Below, piece by piece: positions 8,675-16,973 of a DNA stretch of 64,000 nucleotides. Made by a program: the position numbers and the translations under genes. This stretch comes from Antarctobacter aquimaris (GTDB lineage: Bacteria > Pseudomonadota > Alphaproteobacteria > Rhodobacterales > Rhodobacteraceae): assembly GCF_900184945.1 (NCBI RefSeq), contig NZ_FXYF01000012.1, forward strand, positions 62,001 through 126,000, written 5' to 3'. The stretch's first letter is position 1, and each line of letters begins with the position of its first letter. The notes beneath the pieces were generated by a model, which did no database searches, was not told where the DNA came from, and saw nothing but the letters and a program-made list of their open reading frames with translations.

Positions 8675-9868
8675 TCAGGCCACCCTTGCGCCCCGGCTCC
8701 AGACCCCGCGCAACAAGGGTGTTTCGCCGAGCAGCCCGACACTCAGGAGATCGCCCCGCAGACCGGGTGCAAGCCTGCCCCGGTCCGACAGCCCGGCAGC
8801 GCGGGCCGGGGCGCCGGTGACGCAGGCGACGGCGCGGGGCAGATCGTTCCACAGGGTAGCCAGCCGGAAGGCCGACAGCAGCAGCGCCGAGGGCACATAG
8901 TCCGATGACACGATGTCCAGCAATCCTGCCTCCGCCAGGTCCCGCGCGGCCACGTTGCCGGAATGCGATCCGCCCCGGATCAGGTTGGGCGCGCCCATCA
9001 TCACCGCGATGCCCTGGGCACGGCAGGCCTCGGCGGCCTCGCGGCTGGTCGGAAACTCGGCAAAGCCGACGCCATGCGCGTGCGAGATGGCCACCTGGTC
9101 GGCCGTTGTGTCGTCATGGCTGGCCAGAACGGCACCATAGCGGCGCGCCTCTGCCACCGCGCCGGTTTCGTGCCGCGTGCCGATCCGCTGCCGCAGCGCC
9201 TTCAGGCCCGCGACATGGGCGACGAATTCCGCATCGGTCATGCCGCGCTTCTTGGCGACATAGGTCTTGAGCGCGGTCAGGTCGCGGAACTGGCGCTGGC
9301 CCGGCGTGTGATCCATCAGGCTGACGATGCCGACGCGATCCTGTGGCCCGAAGGCGGCCATTTCCTCCAGCAGCGTTTCCGAGCAGATCTCGGCCCGCAG
9401 GTGCAGGAAATGGCTGATCCTGAGGTGGTTCGCCGCGCGCAGGCCCATCAGCTCGTCCGCCAGCGCGCGGGCATAGGGCCGGTGGCGCCCCTTGCCGTCG
9501 TGGATCGACCCCACGCGCATCGCGTCAAAGACCGTGGTGATCCCGGCCGAGGCCAGCTCGGCGTCATGGGCCAGGATCGCCGGCAGGTGCGGCCAGTCCA
9601 CGCCGGGGCGCGGCTCGATATGGCGTTCCAGGTTGTCGGTGTGAAGCTCGACCAGCCCCGGCAGGACCAGGTCGCCGCCGCAATCCACTGCGCCTGAGGG
9701 GACGCGATCAGCCTCGACGATCTCGGCGATCATGCCATTTTCGATGGTGATATGGCCGGTCAGCACGCAATCCTTGAGGACCAGGCGCGCATTCGCGAGG
9801 CACAGGGCAGGCGGGGATTCACCATCCTGCGGGGCGGCGCGCGGCGCGGAGGGGAAGGCAGAGGTCAT
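8675..9868 (-). CDS. phnM: Alpha-D-ribose 1-methylphosphonate 5-triphosphate diphosphatase
   Basis: 397-residue amidohydrolase-fold enzyme that releases diphosphate from the 5-triphosphate made by the C-P lyase complex, giving the substrate of PhnJ. ATG at 9868 lies one base after the phnN stop. The metal-binding ELHTDNLE motif is characteristic of PhnM, with SHDDTT and MGAPNLIRGGSHSGN later in the chain. The first about 25 residues are a variable lead. It is the last gene of the phnGHIJKLNM operon. A longer open frame upstream overlaps phnN and is not the true start. Confidence 0.95.
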   Translation of the reverse strand: MTSAFPSAPRAAPQDGESPPALCLANARLVLKDCVLTGHITIENGMIAEIVEADRVPSGAVDCGGDLVLPGLVELHTDNLERHIEPRPGVDWPHLPAILAHDAELASAGITTVFDAMRVGSIHDGKGRHRPYARALADELMGLRAANHLRISHFLHLRAEICSETLLEEMAAFGPQDRVGIVSLMDHTPGQRQFRDLTALKTYVAKKRGMTDAEFVAHVAGLKALRQRIGTRHETGAVAEARRYGAVLASHDDTTADQVAISHAHGVGFAEFPTSREAAEACRAQGIAVMMGAPNLIRGGSHSGNVAARDLAEAGLLDIVSSDYVPSALLLSAFRLATLWNDLPRAVACVTGAPARAAGLSDRGRLAPGLRGDLLSVGLLGETPLLRGVWSRGARVA

Positions 9869-9869
9869 G

Positions 9870-10475
9870 TCACGTCCTCCAGTCACGGCGCGCCGTCTTG
9901 TCGGCGGCGGGGTCTTGCGTGGCGCCGTCGGGGGGCTGTCCCCTCCGCAGGGCTGCCAGCGCCCGCGCGACGGTCTGCGGCAAGGGCCCGTCATTGGACA
10001 GCGTGACGGTCCGAAGGCCGGGGGGCAAGGGCTTGGCCGCGTCTCGCAGGCGCCGGGCGATGTCATCGCCGCTTTCCCGCCCACGATCCGCCAGCCGCCG
10101 CGCCAGGACCTCGGGCGCGGCGGTGATGTGGAGAACCAGCAGGCGCGGAAAGGTCGCCGCCGCCTCCGCCAGGGTGCTGCGCGAGAGGTTCGCCAGGCAG
10201 TCCATGCCGGTCCGGACTTCGTCCAGCACCCGCGCGGGGATGCCGTAGCGCAACCCGTGCGCGTCCCAATGCAGGCAGAAGGCGCCTTGGGCCACGGCCT
10301 CGGCAAAGGCCTCGGGTGTCATCGCGTCAAACACCTCGCCGCCCAGGTCCGGTGCGCGGGTGATGACGCGGCGTACCAGCCGCATCTCGGGCGCCTGCGC
10401 GGCGATCCCCGCCAGGACGCTGTCCTTGCCGACGCCGGAAGGCCCGACCACGGCGATCAGCCGCCCGCCGGTCAT
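9870..10475 (-). CDS. phnN: Ribose 1,5-bisphosphokinase
   Basis: 201-residue guanylate-kinase-like P-loop protein that phosphorylates ribose 1,5-bisphosphate to PRPP, closing the C-P lyase pathway. P-loop GPSGVGKDS starts at residue 11, and RRVITRAP resembles the guanylate-kinase phosphate-binding segment. Overlaps the phnL stop by four bases (ATGA) and is followed by phnM after a single base. Order N-then-M differs from the E. coli M-then-N order. Confidence 0.93.
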   Translation of the reverse strand: MTGGRLIAVVGPSGVGKDSVLAGIAAQAPEMRLVRRVITRAPDLGGEVFDAMTPEAFAEAVAQGAFCLHWDAHGLRYGIPARVLDEVRTGMDCLANLSRSTLAEAAATFPRLLVLHITAAPEVLARRLADRGRESGDDIARRLRDAAKPLPPGLRTVTLSNDGPLPQTVARALAALRRGQPPDGATQDPAADKTARRDWRT

Positions 10476-11155
10476 GCCGCGGGCACCGGGGCAAAGCGCC
10501 CGACGTCGATCTCGCGGTCGCAGACCCGGGCGCGCACCGCCTCGTCATGGAAAATGCCGACGATGGCCGCGCCGCGCGCCTTCGCCTCGTCGATCAGGTC
10601 CAGCACGACCGCGCGGTTGGCGGCGTCGAGGCTGGCGGTCGGCTCGTCCAGCAGCATCGCGGGGTAGGCAAAAGCAAAGCCGCGCGCGATGTTCACCCGC
10701 TGCTGTTCGCCGCCCGAAAAGGTGGTGGGTGACAGCGGCCACAGCCGTCGCGGGATGTTGAGCCGCGTCAGCAGGACGCGCGCGCGGTCCTGCGCTTCTT
10801 CGATGGGCACACCCACGGCGCGAAGCGGCTCGGCCACCACGTCCAGCGTCGGCACGCGCGGCACGACGCGCAGGAACTGGCTGACATGGCCCAGCGTCTC
10901 GCGCCGCAGGCGGATGATATCGCGCGGCTCGGCGCGGGCCACGTCGACGCCACCCATGCGGATGGACCCCGAGGCGGCACGGTAGTTGCCGTAGATCATG
11001 CGCATCAGGGTGGACTTGCCCGCGCCCGAGGCGCCGGTCAGGGCGACACATTCGCCGGGCGCAACGGACAGCCGCGCGCCGTCCAGCACCCGGATCACCG
11101 CGCCGCCCTGGGTGTGCAGGGTAAAGGTCTTGGACAGGCTCTCGATCTCGATCAT
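10472..11155 (-). CDS. phnL: C-P lyase system ATP-binding protein PhnL
   Basis: 227-residue ABC-type ATPase without a membrane partner; PhnL is needed for methylphosphonate use together with PhnGHI. Walker A GASGAGKST, signature FSGGEQQRVNIARGF, Walker B LLDEPTASLD. This is the only junction in the operon with a real gap: 63 bases separate it from phnK, and that gap holds a GC-rich hairpin resembling a dispersed repeat. The rest of the operon overlaps or has 0-1 bases. Confidence 0.94.
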   Translation of the reverse strand: MIEIESLSKTFTLHTQGGAVIRVLDGARLSVAPGECVALTGASGAGKSTLMRMIYGNYRAASGSIRMGGVDVARAEPRDIIRLRRETLGHVSQFLRVVPRVPTLDVVAEPLRAVGVPIEEAQDRARVLLTRLNIPRRLWPLSPTTFSGGEQQRVNIARGFAFAYPAMLLDEPTASLDAANRAVVLDLIDEAKARGAAIVGIFHDEAVRARVCDREIDVGRFAPVPAA

Positions 11156-11187
11156 GGCTTCTTCTGGCTGAAAATACCCTCGGGGGT

Positions 11188-11208
11188 GCGGGGGCAGACA
11201 GCCCCCGC
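11188..11208. repeat. GC-rich hairpin, REP-like element in phnK-phnL gap
   Basis: GCGGGGGC (11188-11195) pairs with GCCCCCGC (11201-11208) around the loop AGACA. It is preceded by GAAAATACCCTCGGGGGT at 11170-11187. From memory, similar GAAAATACC(C)YCGGGGG... hairpin strings are scattered through intergenic DNA of Rhodobacterales; no second copy is evident in this window. Confidence 0.5.
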
Positions 11209-11218
11209 GGGCGACGTC

Positions 11219-11995
11219 TCAGACCTGCAACACGCTGGACACCAGCAACTGCGTGTAGGCGTGCTGCGGGTCGTCCAGCACCTGGTCGGTCAGTCCGCTT
11301 TCCACCACGCGGCCGGAGTTCATCACCATCAGCCGGTCCGCCAGCAGCCGCACCACGGCCAGGTCATGCGTCACGATCACCGCCGACAGCCCCATGTCGC
11401 GCACCAGCCCGCGCAGCAGGTCCAGCAGCCGTGCCTGCACGCTGACGTCCAGCCCGCCGGTCGGTTCGTCCATGAAAACCAGCCGTGGCCCGGTGACCAG
11501 GTTGCGCGCGATCTGCAACCGTTGCTGCATCCCGCCGGAAAAGGTCGCAGGCCGGTCGTCGATGCGGGTGGAGTCGATCTCGACCCGCGCCAGCCAATCG
11601 GCCGCCCGGCCGCGGATGTCGCCGTAGTGCCGTGCGCCCACCGCCATCAGCCGTTCGCCCACGTTGCCGCCGGCGCTGACCCCCATGCGCAGCCCGTCGC
11701 GGGCATTCTGGTGGACAAAGGCCCAGTCGGTGCGGCCCAGCATCCGCCGTTCCGGTTCGGACATGGTCACGGTGTCGCGCGGGCCGTCGGTGCGGGTGTC
11801 ATAGATCGCCTGGCCCGCGAACGGGGCCAGGTGCCCGGCCAGACAGCCCAGCAGCGTCGACTTGCCCGACCCGCTTTCGCCGACGATCCCCATGACCTCG
11901 CCGGGCCAGAGGTCGAACGACACCTCGGCGCAGCCCAGGTGCGCGCCGTAACTCTTGCTGAGGCCGCGCACAGACAAAAGGGGCGTTTCGCTCAT
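11219..11995 (-). CDS. phnK: C-P lyase complex ATP-binding subunit PhnK
   Basis: 258-residue ABC ATPase that docks on the PhnGHIJ core. Walker A GESGSGKST, signature FSGGMQQRLQIARNL, Walker B VFMDEPTGGLDVSVQ, which is close to dipeptide-type ATPases as expected for PhnK. ATG 11995 overlaps the phnJ stop (ATGA). The 3' end is followed by the 63-base gap before phnL. Confidence 0.95.
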   Translation of the reverse strand: MSETPLLSVRGLSKSYGAHLGCAEVSFDLWPGEVMGIVGESGSGKSTLLGCLAGHLAPFAGQAIYDTRTDGPRDTVTMSEPERRMLGRTDWAFVHQNARDGLRMGVSAGGNVGERLMAVGARHYGDIRGRAADWLARVEIDSTRIDDRPATFSGGMQQRLQIARNLVTGPRLVFMDEPTGGLDVSVQARLLDLLRGLVRDMGLSAVIVTHDLAVVRLLADRLMVMNSGRVVESGLTDQVLDDPQHAYTQLLVSSVLQV

Positions 11996-12843
11996 GCCGC
12001 GTCCTTTCCGCGAAAGCCTTGCGCTTGCCGGGTCTCGCAGTAATCGGTGTCCGAACAGACGAACATCCGCCCGCCCATGTCATCGGTGATCACCTCGTCC
12101 AGGTAGCTGTCCGCAGCGCCGCACAGCCCGCAGGGATAGTCCGCCTTGGACGGCTCAAAGGGGTGATCCTCGAAATCGAGGCTGACCACCTGCGTGTAGG
12201 GTGGCAAGGCATAGATGCGCTGCTCGCGCCCCGCGCCGAACAGCTGGATTGCCGGACAATGGGCCAGCTTGGGGTTGTCGAACCGGGGGATCGGCGAGGG
12301 GTCCATCACATAGCGGCCTTCGACCTTGACCGGGTAGGCATAGGCGGTGGCGATGTGGCCATGGCGGCTGATGTCCTCGTAGAGCTTTACATGCATCAGC
12401 CCGTAGTCCGCCAGCGCGTGCATCTTGCGCGTCTCGCTCTCGCGCGGCTCAAGGAACCGCAGCGGCTCGGGGATCGGCACCTGGTAGACCAGCACCTGGC
12501 CTTCGGTCAGCGGGGCCTCGGGGATGCGGTGGCGGGTCTGGATGACGGTCGCCTCTTCGGTGCGGGTGGTCGTGGCGACCCCGGCGGTGCGGCGAAAGAA
12601 GCTGCGGATCGACACCGCGTTGGTCGTGTCGTCTGCGCCCTGGTCGATCACCTTCAGCCGGTCGTCCGGAGTCAGCACGGCGGCGGTGACCTGCACGCCG
12701 CCGGTGCCCCAGCCGTAGGGCATCGGCATCTCTCGGCTGGCAAAGGGCACCTGGTAGCCGGGAATTGCCAGCGCCTTGAGCAGGGCGCGGCGGATCATCC
12801 GTTTGGTCTGCTCGTCGAGATAGGCAAAGTTGTAGTCGGTCAT
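11992..12843 (-). CDS. phnJ: Carbon-phosphorus lyase PhnJ (radical SAM-type)
   Basis: 283 residues; catalyses homolytic cleavage of the C-P bond, releasing methane (for methylphosphonate) and a cyclic ribose phosphate. Four cysteines are at 238, 241, 263 and 269, equal to E. coli 241, 244, 266 and 272 with a constant offset of three; Gly29 in IPGYQVPF matches the glycyl-radical site Gly32. All key residues are therefore intact. Overlaps phnI and phnK by four bases each. Confidence 0.97.
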   Translation of the reverse strand: MTDYNFAYLDEQTKRMIRRALLKALAIPGYQVPFASREMPMPYGWGTGGVQVTAAVLTPDDRLKVIDQGADDTTNAVSIRSFFRRTAGVATTTRTEEATVIQTRHRIPEAPLTEGQVLVYQVPIPEPLRFLEPRESETRKMHALADYGLMHVKLYEDISRHGHIATAYAYPVKVEGRYVMDPSPIPRFDNPKLAHCPAIQLFGAGREQRIYALPPYTQVVSLDFEDHPFEPSKADYPCGLCGAADSYLDEVITDDMGGRMFVCSDTDYCETRQAQGFRGKDAA

Positions 12844-13955
12844 CCGGGCTGCCCTCCGCCTTCGCCAGTGCCGTCATCGACGGGCGGGCCGCTCGCGCCT
12901 GCCTCGCGGCGCAGCTTGCGCACCAGTTCCAGCTCGGACTGGAAGTCGACGTAATGCGGCAGCTTAATGTGTTCGAGGAACCCGGTCGCCTGGATGTTGT
13001 CGGCGTGGTACAGCACGAATTCCGCGTCCTGCGCCGGGGCGCCGGTGAAATCCTCGCTCAGCTCCTGCCAGCGCAGCGCGCGGTCGACCAGCGCCATGGA
13101 GATCGCCTTGCGCTCGGTCTGGCCAAAGACAAGGCCATAGCCGCGGGTGAATTGCGGCGGTTCGGTCTTGGACCCCTTGAACTGGTTCACCGTATCGCAT
13201 TCAGTCAGGGTGATCTCGCCGATCTCGATGGCAAAGCCCAGCTCGGGGATGTCCATCTCGACCGCGACGGTGCCAATGCGCAGCTCGCCGACAAAGGCGT
13301 GGGTGCGGGCATAGCCGCGCTGGGTGGAATAGGCCATGCCCAGGGTAAACCCTTCGTCGGCACGGGTCAGAGCCTGAAGGCGCAGGGCGCGGTCGGCGGG
13401 CATCGCCAGCGGTTCGCGCGTCAGGTCGGGCGGCGGCGTGTCGTCCTGCGGCGCCTCCTCGATCAGGCCTTCGCGGTTCAGAAAACCGGTCACATGCGGT
13501 ACGGGACCGGGCTTGGCCTGGCTCTGCGGCGCTTCGGGCACCGCGCCCTCGGCGGCCAGCTTGAAGTCCAGAAGCCGGTGGGTGTAGTCGAAGGTCGGCC
13601 CCAGCACCTGCCCGCCCGGCAGGTCCTTGAAGGTGGCGCTGATGCGCCGGTCGCAAGCCATGGCGGCGGTGTCGATCGGCGTTGACGCGCCAAACCGGGG
13701 CAGGGTGGTGCGGTAGGCGCGGATGAGAAAGATCGCCTCGATCAGGTCGCCGCGCGCCTGCTTGATCGCCAGCGCTGCCAGGTCGGGATCGTAGAGCGAG
13801 CCTTCGGCCATCACCCGATTGACCGCGAGGCTCAGCTGTTCGCGGATCTGCGCAAGGGTGAGTTCGGCCACCGACGTGTCGCCGCGCCGTTCCTCGGCCA
13901 GCCAGGCATGGGCGTTCTCGATGGCGCGCTCGCCGCCCTTGACCGCGACATACAT
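12840..13955 (-). CDS. phnI: C-P lyase core protein PhnI
   Basis: 371 residues. PhnI, with PhnG, H and L, transfers the phosphonate to the C1 of ribose triphosphate from ATP, releasing adenine. It starts MYVAVKGGERAIENAH, the conserved PhnI opening, with ATG at 13955 directly after the phnH TAG. Conserved blocks include AYRTTLPR and DIPELGFAIEIGEI, then YGLVFGQTERKAISMALVDRAL near residue 300. The C-terminus GGQPG is glycine-rich. Confidence 0.96.
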   Translation of the reverse strand: MYVAVKGGERAIENAHAWLAEERRGDTSVAELTLAQIREQLSLAVNRVMAEGSLYDPDLAALAIKQARGDLIEAIFLIRAYRTTLPRFGASTPIDTAAMACDRRISATFKDLPGGQVLGPTFDYTHRLLDFKLAAEGAVPEAPQSQAKPGPVPHVTGFLNREGLIEEAPQDDTPPPDLTREPLAMPADRALRLQALTRADEGFTLGMAYSTQRGYARTHAFVGELRIGTVAVEMDIPELGFAIEIGEITLTECDTVNQFKGSKTEPPQFTRGYGLVFGQTERKAISMALVDRALRWQELSEDFTGAPAQDAEFVLYHADNIQATGFLEHIKLPHYVDFQSELELVRKLRREAGASGPPVDDGTGEGGGQPG

Positions 13956-14519
13956 CTACAGGACCTCCGTCGAGCGTGGCAGCGCGGCGATGCGGTCGCC
14001 GCAGGTGAGCAGCGTATCGACCCCCAGCGGGAACAGCGCGTGATTGGCGCGGAAGGCCTCCGGGTCCGGCAAGGACAGCGCGGCGGTATCGCGGATGCCG
14101 GGGCCGCGCAGGGGTGTGCCATTCGCTTCAAGGGTAGGGCACTCCACGATCAACGTGGCCGAGCGGTCGGGATACTCCGGCGTGCCGACGGGGTAGGCAG
14201 ACAGCGGGGCCAGCGCCTCCCATGTCCCCAGCGCGAACATTGCCCGCTCCGGGCCGACCACCGGTGCGCCGGTGTGAAAGGCGACCCATTCGCGCACCTC
14301 CGGGCAATCGGCTGCCCCGGCCAGGTGCAGGGATGTGTCGTTGTCGCAGAGCGTCAACAGCACGGCCCCGGCGGCGGGCGACAGCGGCGCTGGCGGCGTG
14401 GCCCCTGTGAGGCGATGGATCGTGCCGGGGCGCGCCATCGCCTCCATCACGGCGCGAAAGGCGTGGGCGGCCTCGATTGCCGGGGTGGCGAACCCGCCGT
14501 CCAGGGCATGGGCCTGCAT
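13956..14519 (-). CDS. phnH: C-P lyase core protein PhnH
   Basis: 187 residues, structural subunit of the PhnGHIJ core. It starts at ATG 14519, which shares one base with the phnG stop (TGATG); the TTG one codon upstream is not needed. Family marks are FRAVMEAMARPGTIH near residue 25 and PAAGAVLLTLCDNDTSL. Ends immediately before phnI without a gap. Confidence 0.95.
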   Translation of the reverse strand: MQAHALDGGFATPAIEAAHAFRAVMEAMARPGTIHRLTGATPPAPLSPAAGAVLLTLCDNDTSLHLAGAADCPEVREWVAFHTGAPVVGPERAMFALGTWEALAPLSAYPVGTPEYPDRSATLIVECPTLEANGTPLRGPGIRDTAALSLPDPEAFRANHALFPLGVDTLLTCGDRIAALPRSTEVL

Positions 14520-14974
14520 CAATCCTCTCCCCGGACCATGGTGAAGAAATCGACCTTGGTCGCGGCGGCCTTGGCGGCGCGGGCCTCCGTGCGGGTGGCG
14601 CGCTCGGCCCGCAGCGGGTCCAGCACGGCCTGACGCAGGGTGGTGGCCGCATCGGTCTGCATCAGCGCATCGACCAGCGCGGCGGCTTCGGCATCCGCCT
14701 TGCGGCGGCCCTGCACGTAGGCGTGCCCGACCTCACCCGTCGTCAGGCGCAAGGCGCAGCGGGTCACGGTCATCTCGCCGAGGTTGAAGGGCGCGCCTGT
14801 GCCGCCCATGCGGCCGCGCAACATGACGCTGCCGATCTCGGGCGCGCGCAGCCAGGTAAAGGCCGGCCGGGTCCATGCCGCGTCCAGCAGAGCGGCAACC
14901 CGGCCTTCCGGCGCCTTGGCCATCAGGCCCATCCAGGCCTTGCGCTCGGCCTCCTGGTCGCTGAGGTCTTTCAT
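14519..14974 (-). CDS. phnG: C-P lyase core protein PhnG
   Basis: 151 residues and first gene of the C-P lyase operon. ATG 14974 begins MKDLSDQEAERKAWMGLMAKAP; the typical RAPEIGSVMLRGRMGGTGAPFNLGEMTVTRC block follows at about residues 45-70 and GHAYVQGR afterwards. The frame is open far upstream across phnF, but that stretch is antisense to phnF and is not coding. The divergent region 14975-15046 must hold the operon promoter. Confidence 0.95.
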   Translation of the reverse strand: MKDLSDQEAERKAWMGLMAKAPEGRVAALLDAAWTRPAFTWLRAPEIGSVMLRGRMGGTGAPFNLGEMTVTRCALRLTTGEVGHAYVQGRRKADAEAAALVDALMQTDAATTLRQAVLDPLRAERATRTEARAAKAAATKVDFFTMVRGED

Positions 14975-14996
14975 CTCGACAACTTCGCCAATTCCT

Positions 14997-15012
14997 ATAC
15001 AACTAGACATAT
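14997..15012. promoter_or_regulatory. PhnF operator candidate ATA-N3-CTAG-N3-TAT
   Basis: ATACAACTAGACATAT is a dyad centred on CTAG in the 72-base gap between phnG and phnF. GntR/HutC-type regulators bind AT-rich dyads of this size, and it is the only AT-rich patch in the gap. Binding would repress both phnG and phnF. Assignment is inference from position and symmetry. Confidence 0.5.
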
Positions 15013-15046
15013 CATAGCAGGTTTGACGGATCGAGACAGCGGGGTT

Positions 15047-15787
15047 TTGCACAGCTTGGAGGACACTCAGGGCAGGGGCCGCGCGCGCACGCCGGTCTGG
15101 CAGGTGATCGCGCAGGCGTTGCGCGCCGACATCTCCGAGGGGCGGTATGCCCCCGGCGACAAGCTGCCCACCGAGGCGGCGCTGGCCCGCCGTTTCGGCG
15201 TGAACCGGCACACGGTGCGCCACGGGCTGGCGCAACTGGTCGAAGAGGGGCTGGTGCGCACGCGGCGCGGGTCCGGCGCCTTTGTCGCGGCGCGGCCGAC
15301 CGACTATCCCATCGGCCGCAGGGTCCGGTTTCACGAAAACCTTGCCGCAGCGGGGCGCCGCCCGGACAAGGAGGTGCTTCAGATCGAGTGCCGCGCCGCG
15401 ACCGACGGCGAGGCGCGCGCGCTGGGCATCGCCGGGGGCGATCCGGTCTGCGCCTGGCACGGGCTGTCGCTGGCCGACGGCCAGCCCATCGCGGTCTTTG
15501 AAAGCGTGTTTCCGCTGGCCCGCCTGCCCGGCATCGACACCGCGCTGGCCGGAACCAGCAGCGTGACCGAGGCGCTGCGCCAAGTGGGTGTGGCCGACTA
15601 CACCCGCGCCTCGACCCGGCTGACCGCCGTTGCGGCGGATGCGGCGCAGGCGCTGCACCTGCACCTGCGCGAGGGCGATCCGCTGTTGCGGTCAACCGGC
15701 GTGAACGTGGATGCGGAGCTGAGGCAGGTGGAATACGGCCGCACCTGGTTTGCCGGTGACAGGGTGACCTTGACGCTGCAAGGCTGA
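15047..15787 (+). CDS. phnF: GntR/HutC-family phosphonate regulator PhnF
   Basis: About 246 residues. The winged helix spans residues 16-75 (PVWQVIAQALRADISEG, then LPTEAALARRFGVNRHTVRHGLAQLVEEGLV), and the C-terminal UTRA ligand domain follows from about 90 to 240. There is no ATG in a suitable place; TTG codons at 15047, 15056 and 15023 are candidates, and I prefer 15047 because it leaves the usual short lead before the DNA-binding domain. Divergent from phnG, hence the repressor of the C-P lyase operon. Start uncertain, identity firm. Confidence 0.88.
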   Translation: MHSLEDTQGRGRARTPVWQVIAQALRADISEGRYAPGDKLPTEAALARRFGVNRHTVRHGLAQLVEEGLVRTRRGSGAFVAARPTDYPIGRRVRFHENLAAAGRRPDKEVLQIECRAATDGEARALGIAGGDPVCAWHGLSLADGQPIAVFESVFPLARLPGIDTALAGTSSVTEALRQVGVADYTRASTRLTAVAADAAQALHLHLREGDPLLRSTGVNVDAELRQVEYGRTWFAGDRVTLTLQG

Positions 15788-15824
15788 GGCGACGGGTGCG
15801 CCACAGCCTTGCCACCGTTGGTCG

Positions 15825-16973
15825 TCAGCGCCCCGCAGCTGCGGTGCTGAGGTCGGAGGGACCGACCGCATCGAACGAGGTGGCACCGAGCTGGCCCAGC
15901 GCGCGCACCAGTTCCAGCTTGAGGATGTCCATCGCGCGCTGCGCGCCGGCAGCGCCCCCGGCGCCGACGCCAAAGGCCAGCGCCCGCCCGGCCAGCGCGA
16001 AATCCGCGCCCAGCGCCCGCGCGCGCAGCAGGTCCGCGCCGCGCCGGATGCCGCTGTCGATGAGGATGTTCATCCGTCCGTTCAAGGCCGCGGCGATGGC
16101 CGGCAGCGCCTCGATGGTCGGCGGGCCAAAGGCCACCTGCCGCCCGCCGTGGTTGGACACCACGATGCCGTCGCAGCCGATCTCGGCGCATTGCACCGCG
16201 TCCTGCGGGTGCAGGATGCCCTTGACCAGCAGCTTGCCCGGCCATCGGTCGCGCAGGCGCTTCAGATCCTCCCAGGTAAAGCCGGGCGTGATCAGGGTCT
16301 TTTGCACGTCGGCATAGGAGGTCGCGGCCTGCAACAGGTCGGCGTAGTTGGCGATGTTGGGTTTGCCGTGGCGCAGCGTCTCCAGCGACCAGCGCGGGTT
16401 CAGCATGAGCTGAAGCAGAACCTCGGGTGTGATGCGGAAGGGCACGGCCAGTTGGTTGCGGATATCACGATCGCGCTTGCCGGCGGCGGGGACATCCGCC
16501 GTCACCATCATCACCGGGTAACCGGCGGCGTCGGCCCGCGCGATCAGCCCTTCAGTCACCGTGTCGTCGCCCGAGACATAGAGCTGGAACCAGCCGTTGC
16601 CCCCGGCGGCCTCGGCAAGCTGCTCCAGGGTGGTGGAGGCGGCGGAACTGGCGACATAGGGGATGTTCTCGCGCAGGCACATCCGGGCCAGCGTCAGGTC
16701 CGCATTGGGCCAGAAGGCGTTCAGCATCCCGATCGGCGCCATGCCAAAGGGGGCGGCATATCGCTGGCCGAAGACGTCCACCCCGGTGTCGATCTGCGAG
16801 ACGTCGCGCATGTAGCGCGGTGTCAGCTGCACGTCCTCGAAGGCCTCGGAATTGCGCCTCAGGTTGCGTTCGGATTCCGCCCCGCCATCGACCAGGTCGA
16901 AGGCAAAGCGCGGGATGCGACGGCGGGCCATGCGCCGCAGATCGTCGATGGAGGCGGCGCGGTCCAGTCCCAT
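15825..16973 (-). CDS. lldD: FMN-dependent alpha-hydroxy acid dehydrogenase (LldD-like)
   Basis: 382-residue member of the L-lactate dehydrogenase/glycolate oxidase family, which oxidises L-2-hydroxy acids to 2-oxo acids. Start at ATG 16973, one-base overlap with the upstream SDR stop (TGATG); a GTG four codons upstream is possible. Family marks: FAFDLVDGGAESE, APIGM, the catalytic SNHGGRQ with His and Arg, and DSGIRRGADLLRARALGAD in the FMN phosphate site. Within this operon it would fit the oxidation of L-lactate released by the FAH-family hydrolase encoded at 28252. Confidence 0.88.
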   Translation of the reverse strand: MGLDRAASIDDLRRMARRRIPRFAFDLVDGGAESERNLRRNSEAFEDVQLTPRYMRDVSQIDTGVDVFGQRYAAPFGMAPIGMLNAFWPNADLTLARMCLRENIPYVASSAASTTLEQLAEAAGGNGWFQLYVSGDDTVTEGLIARADAAGYPVMMVTADVPAAGKRDRDIRNQLAVPFRITPEVLLQLMLNPRWSLETLRHGKPNIANYADLLQAATSYADVQKTLITPGFTWEDLKRLRDRWPGKLLVKGILHPQDAVQCAEIGCDGIVVSNHGGRQVAFGPPTIEALPAIAAALNGRMNILIDSGIRRGADLLRARALGADFALAGRALAFGVGAGGAAGAQRAMDILKLELVRALGQLGATSFDAVGPSDLSTAAAGR

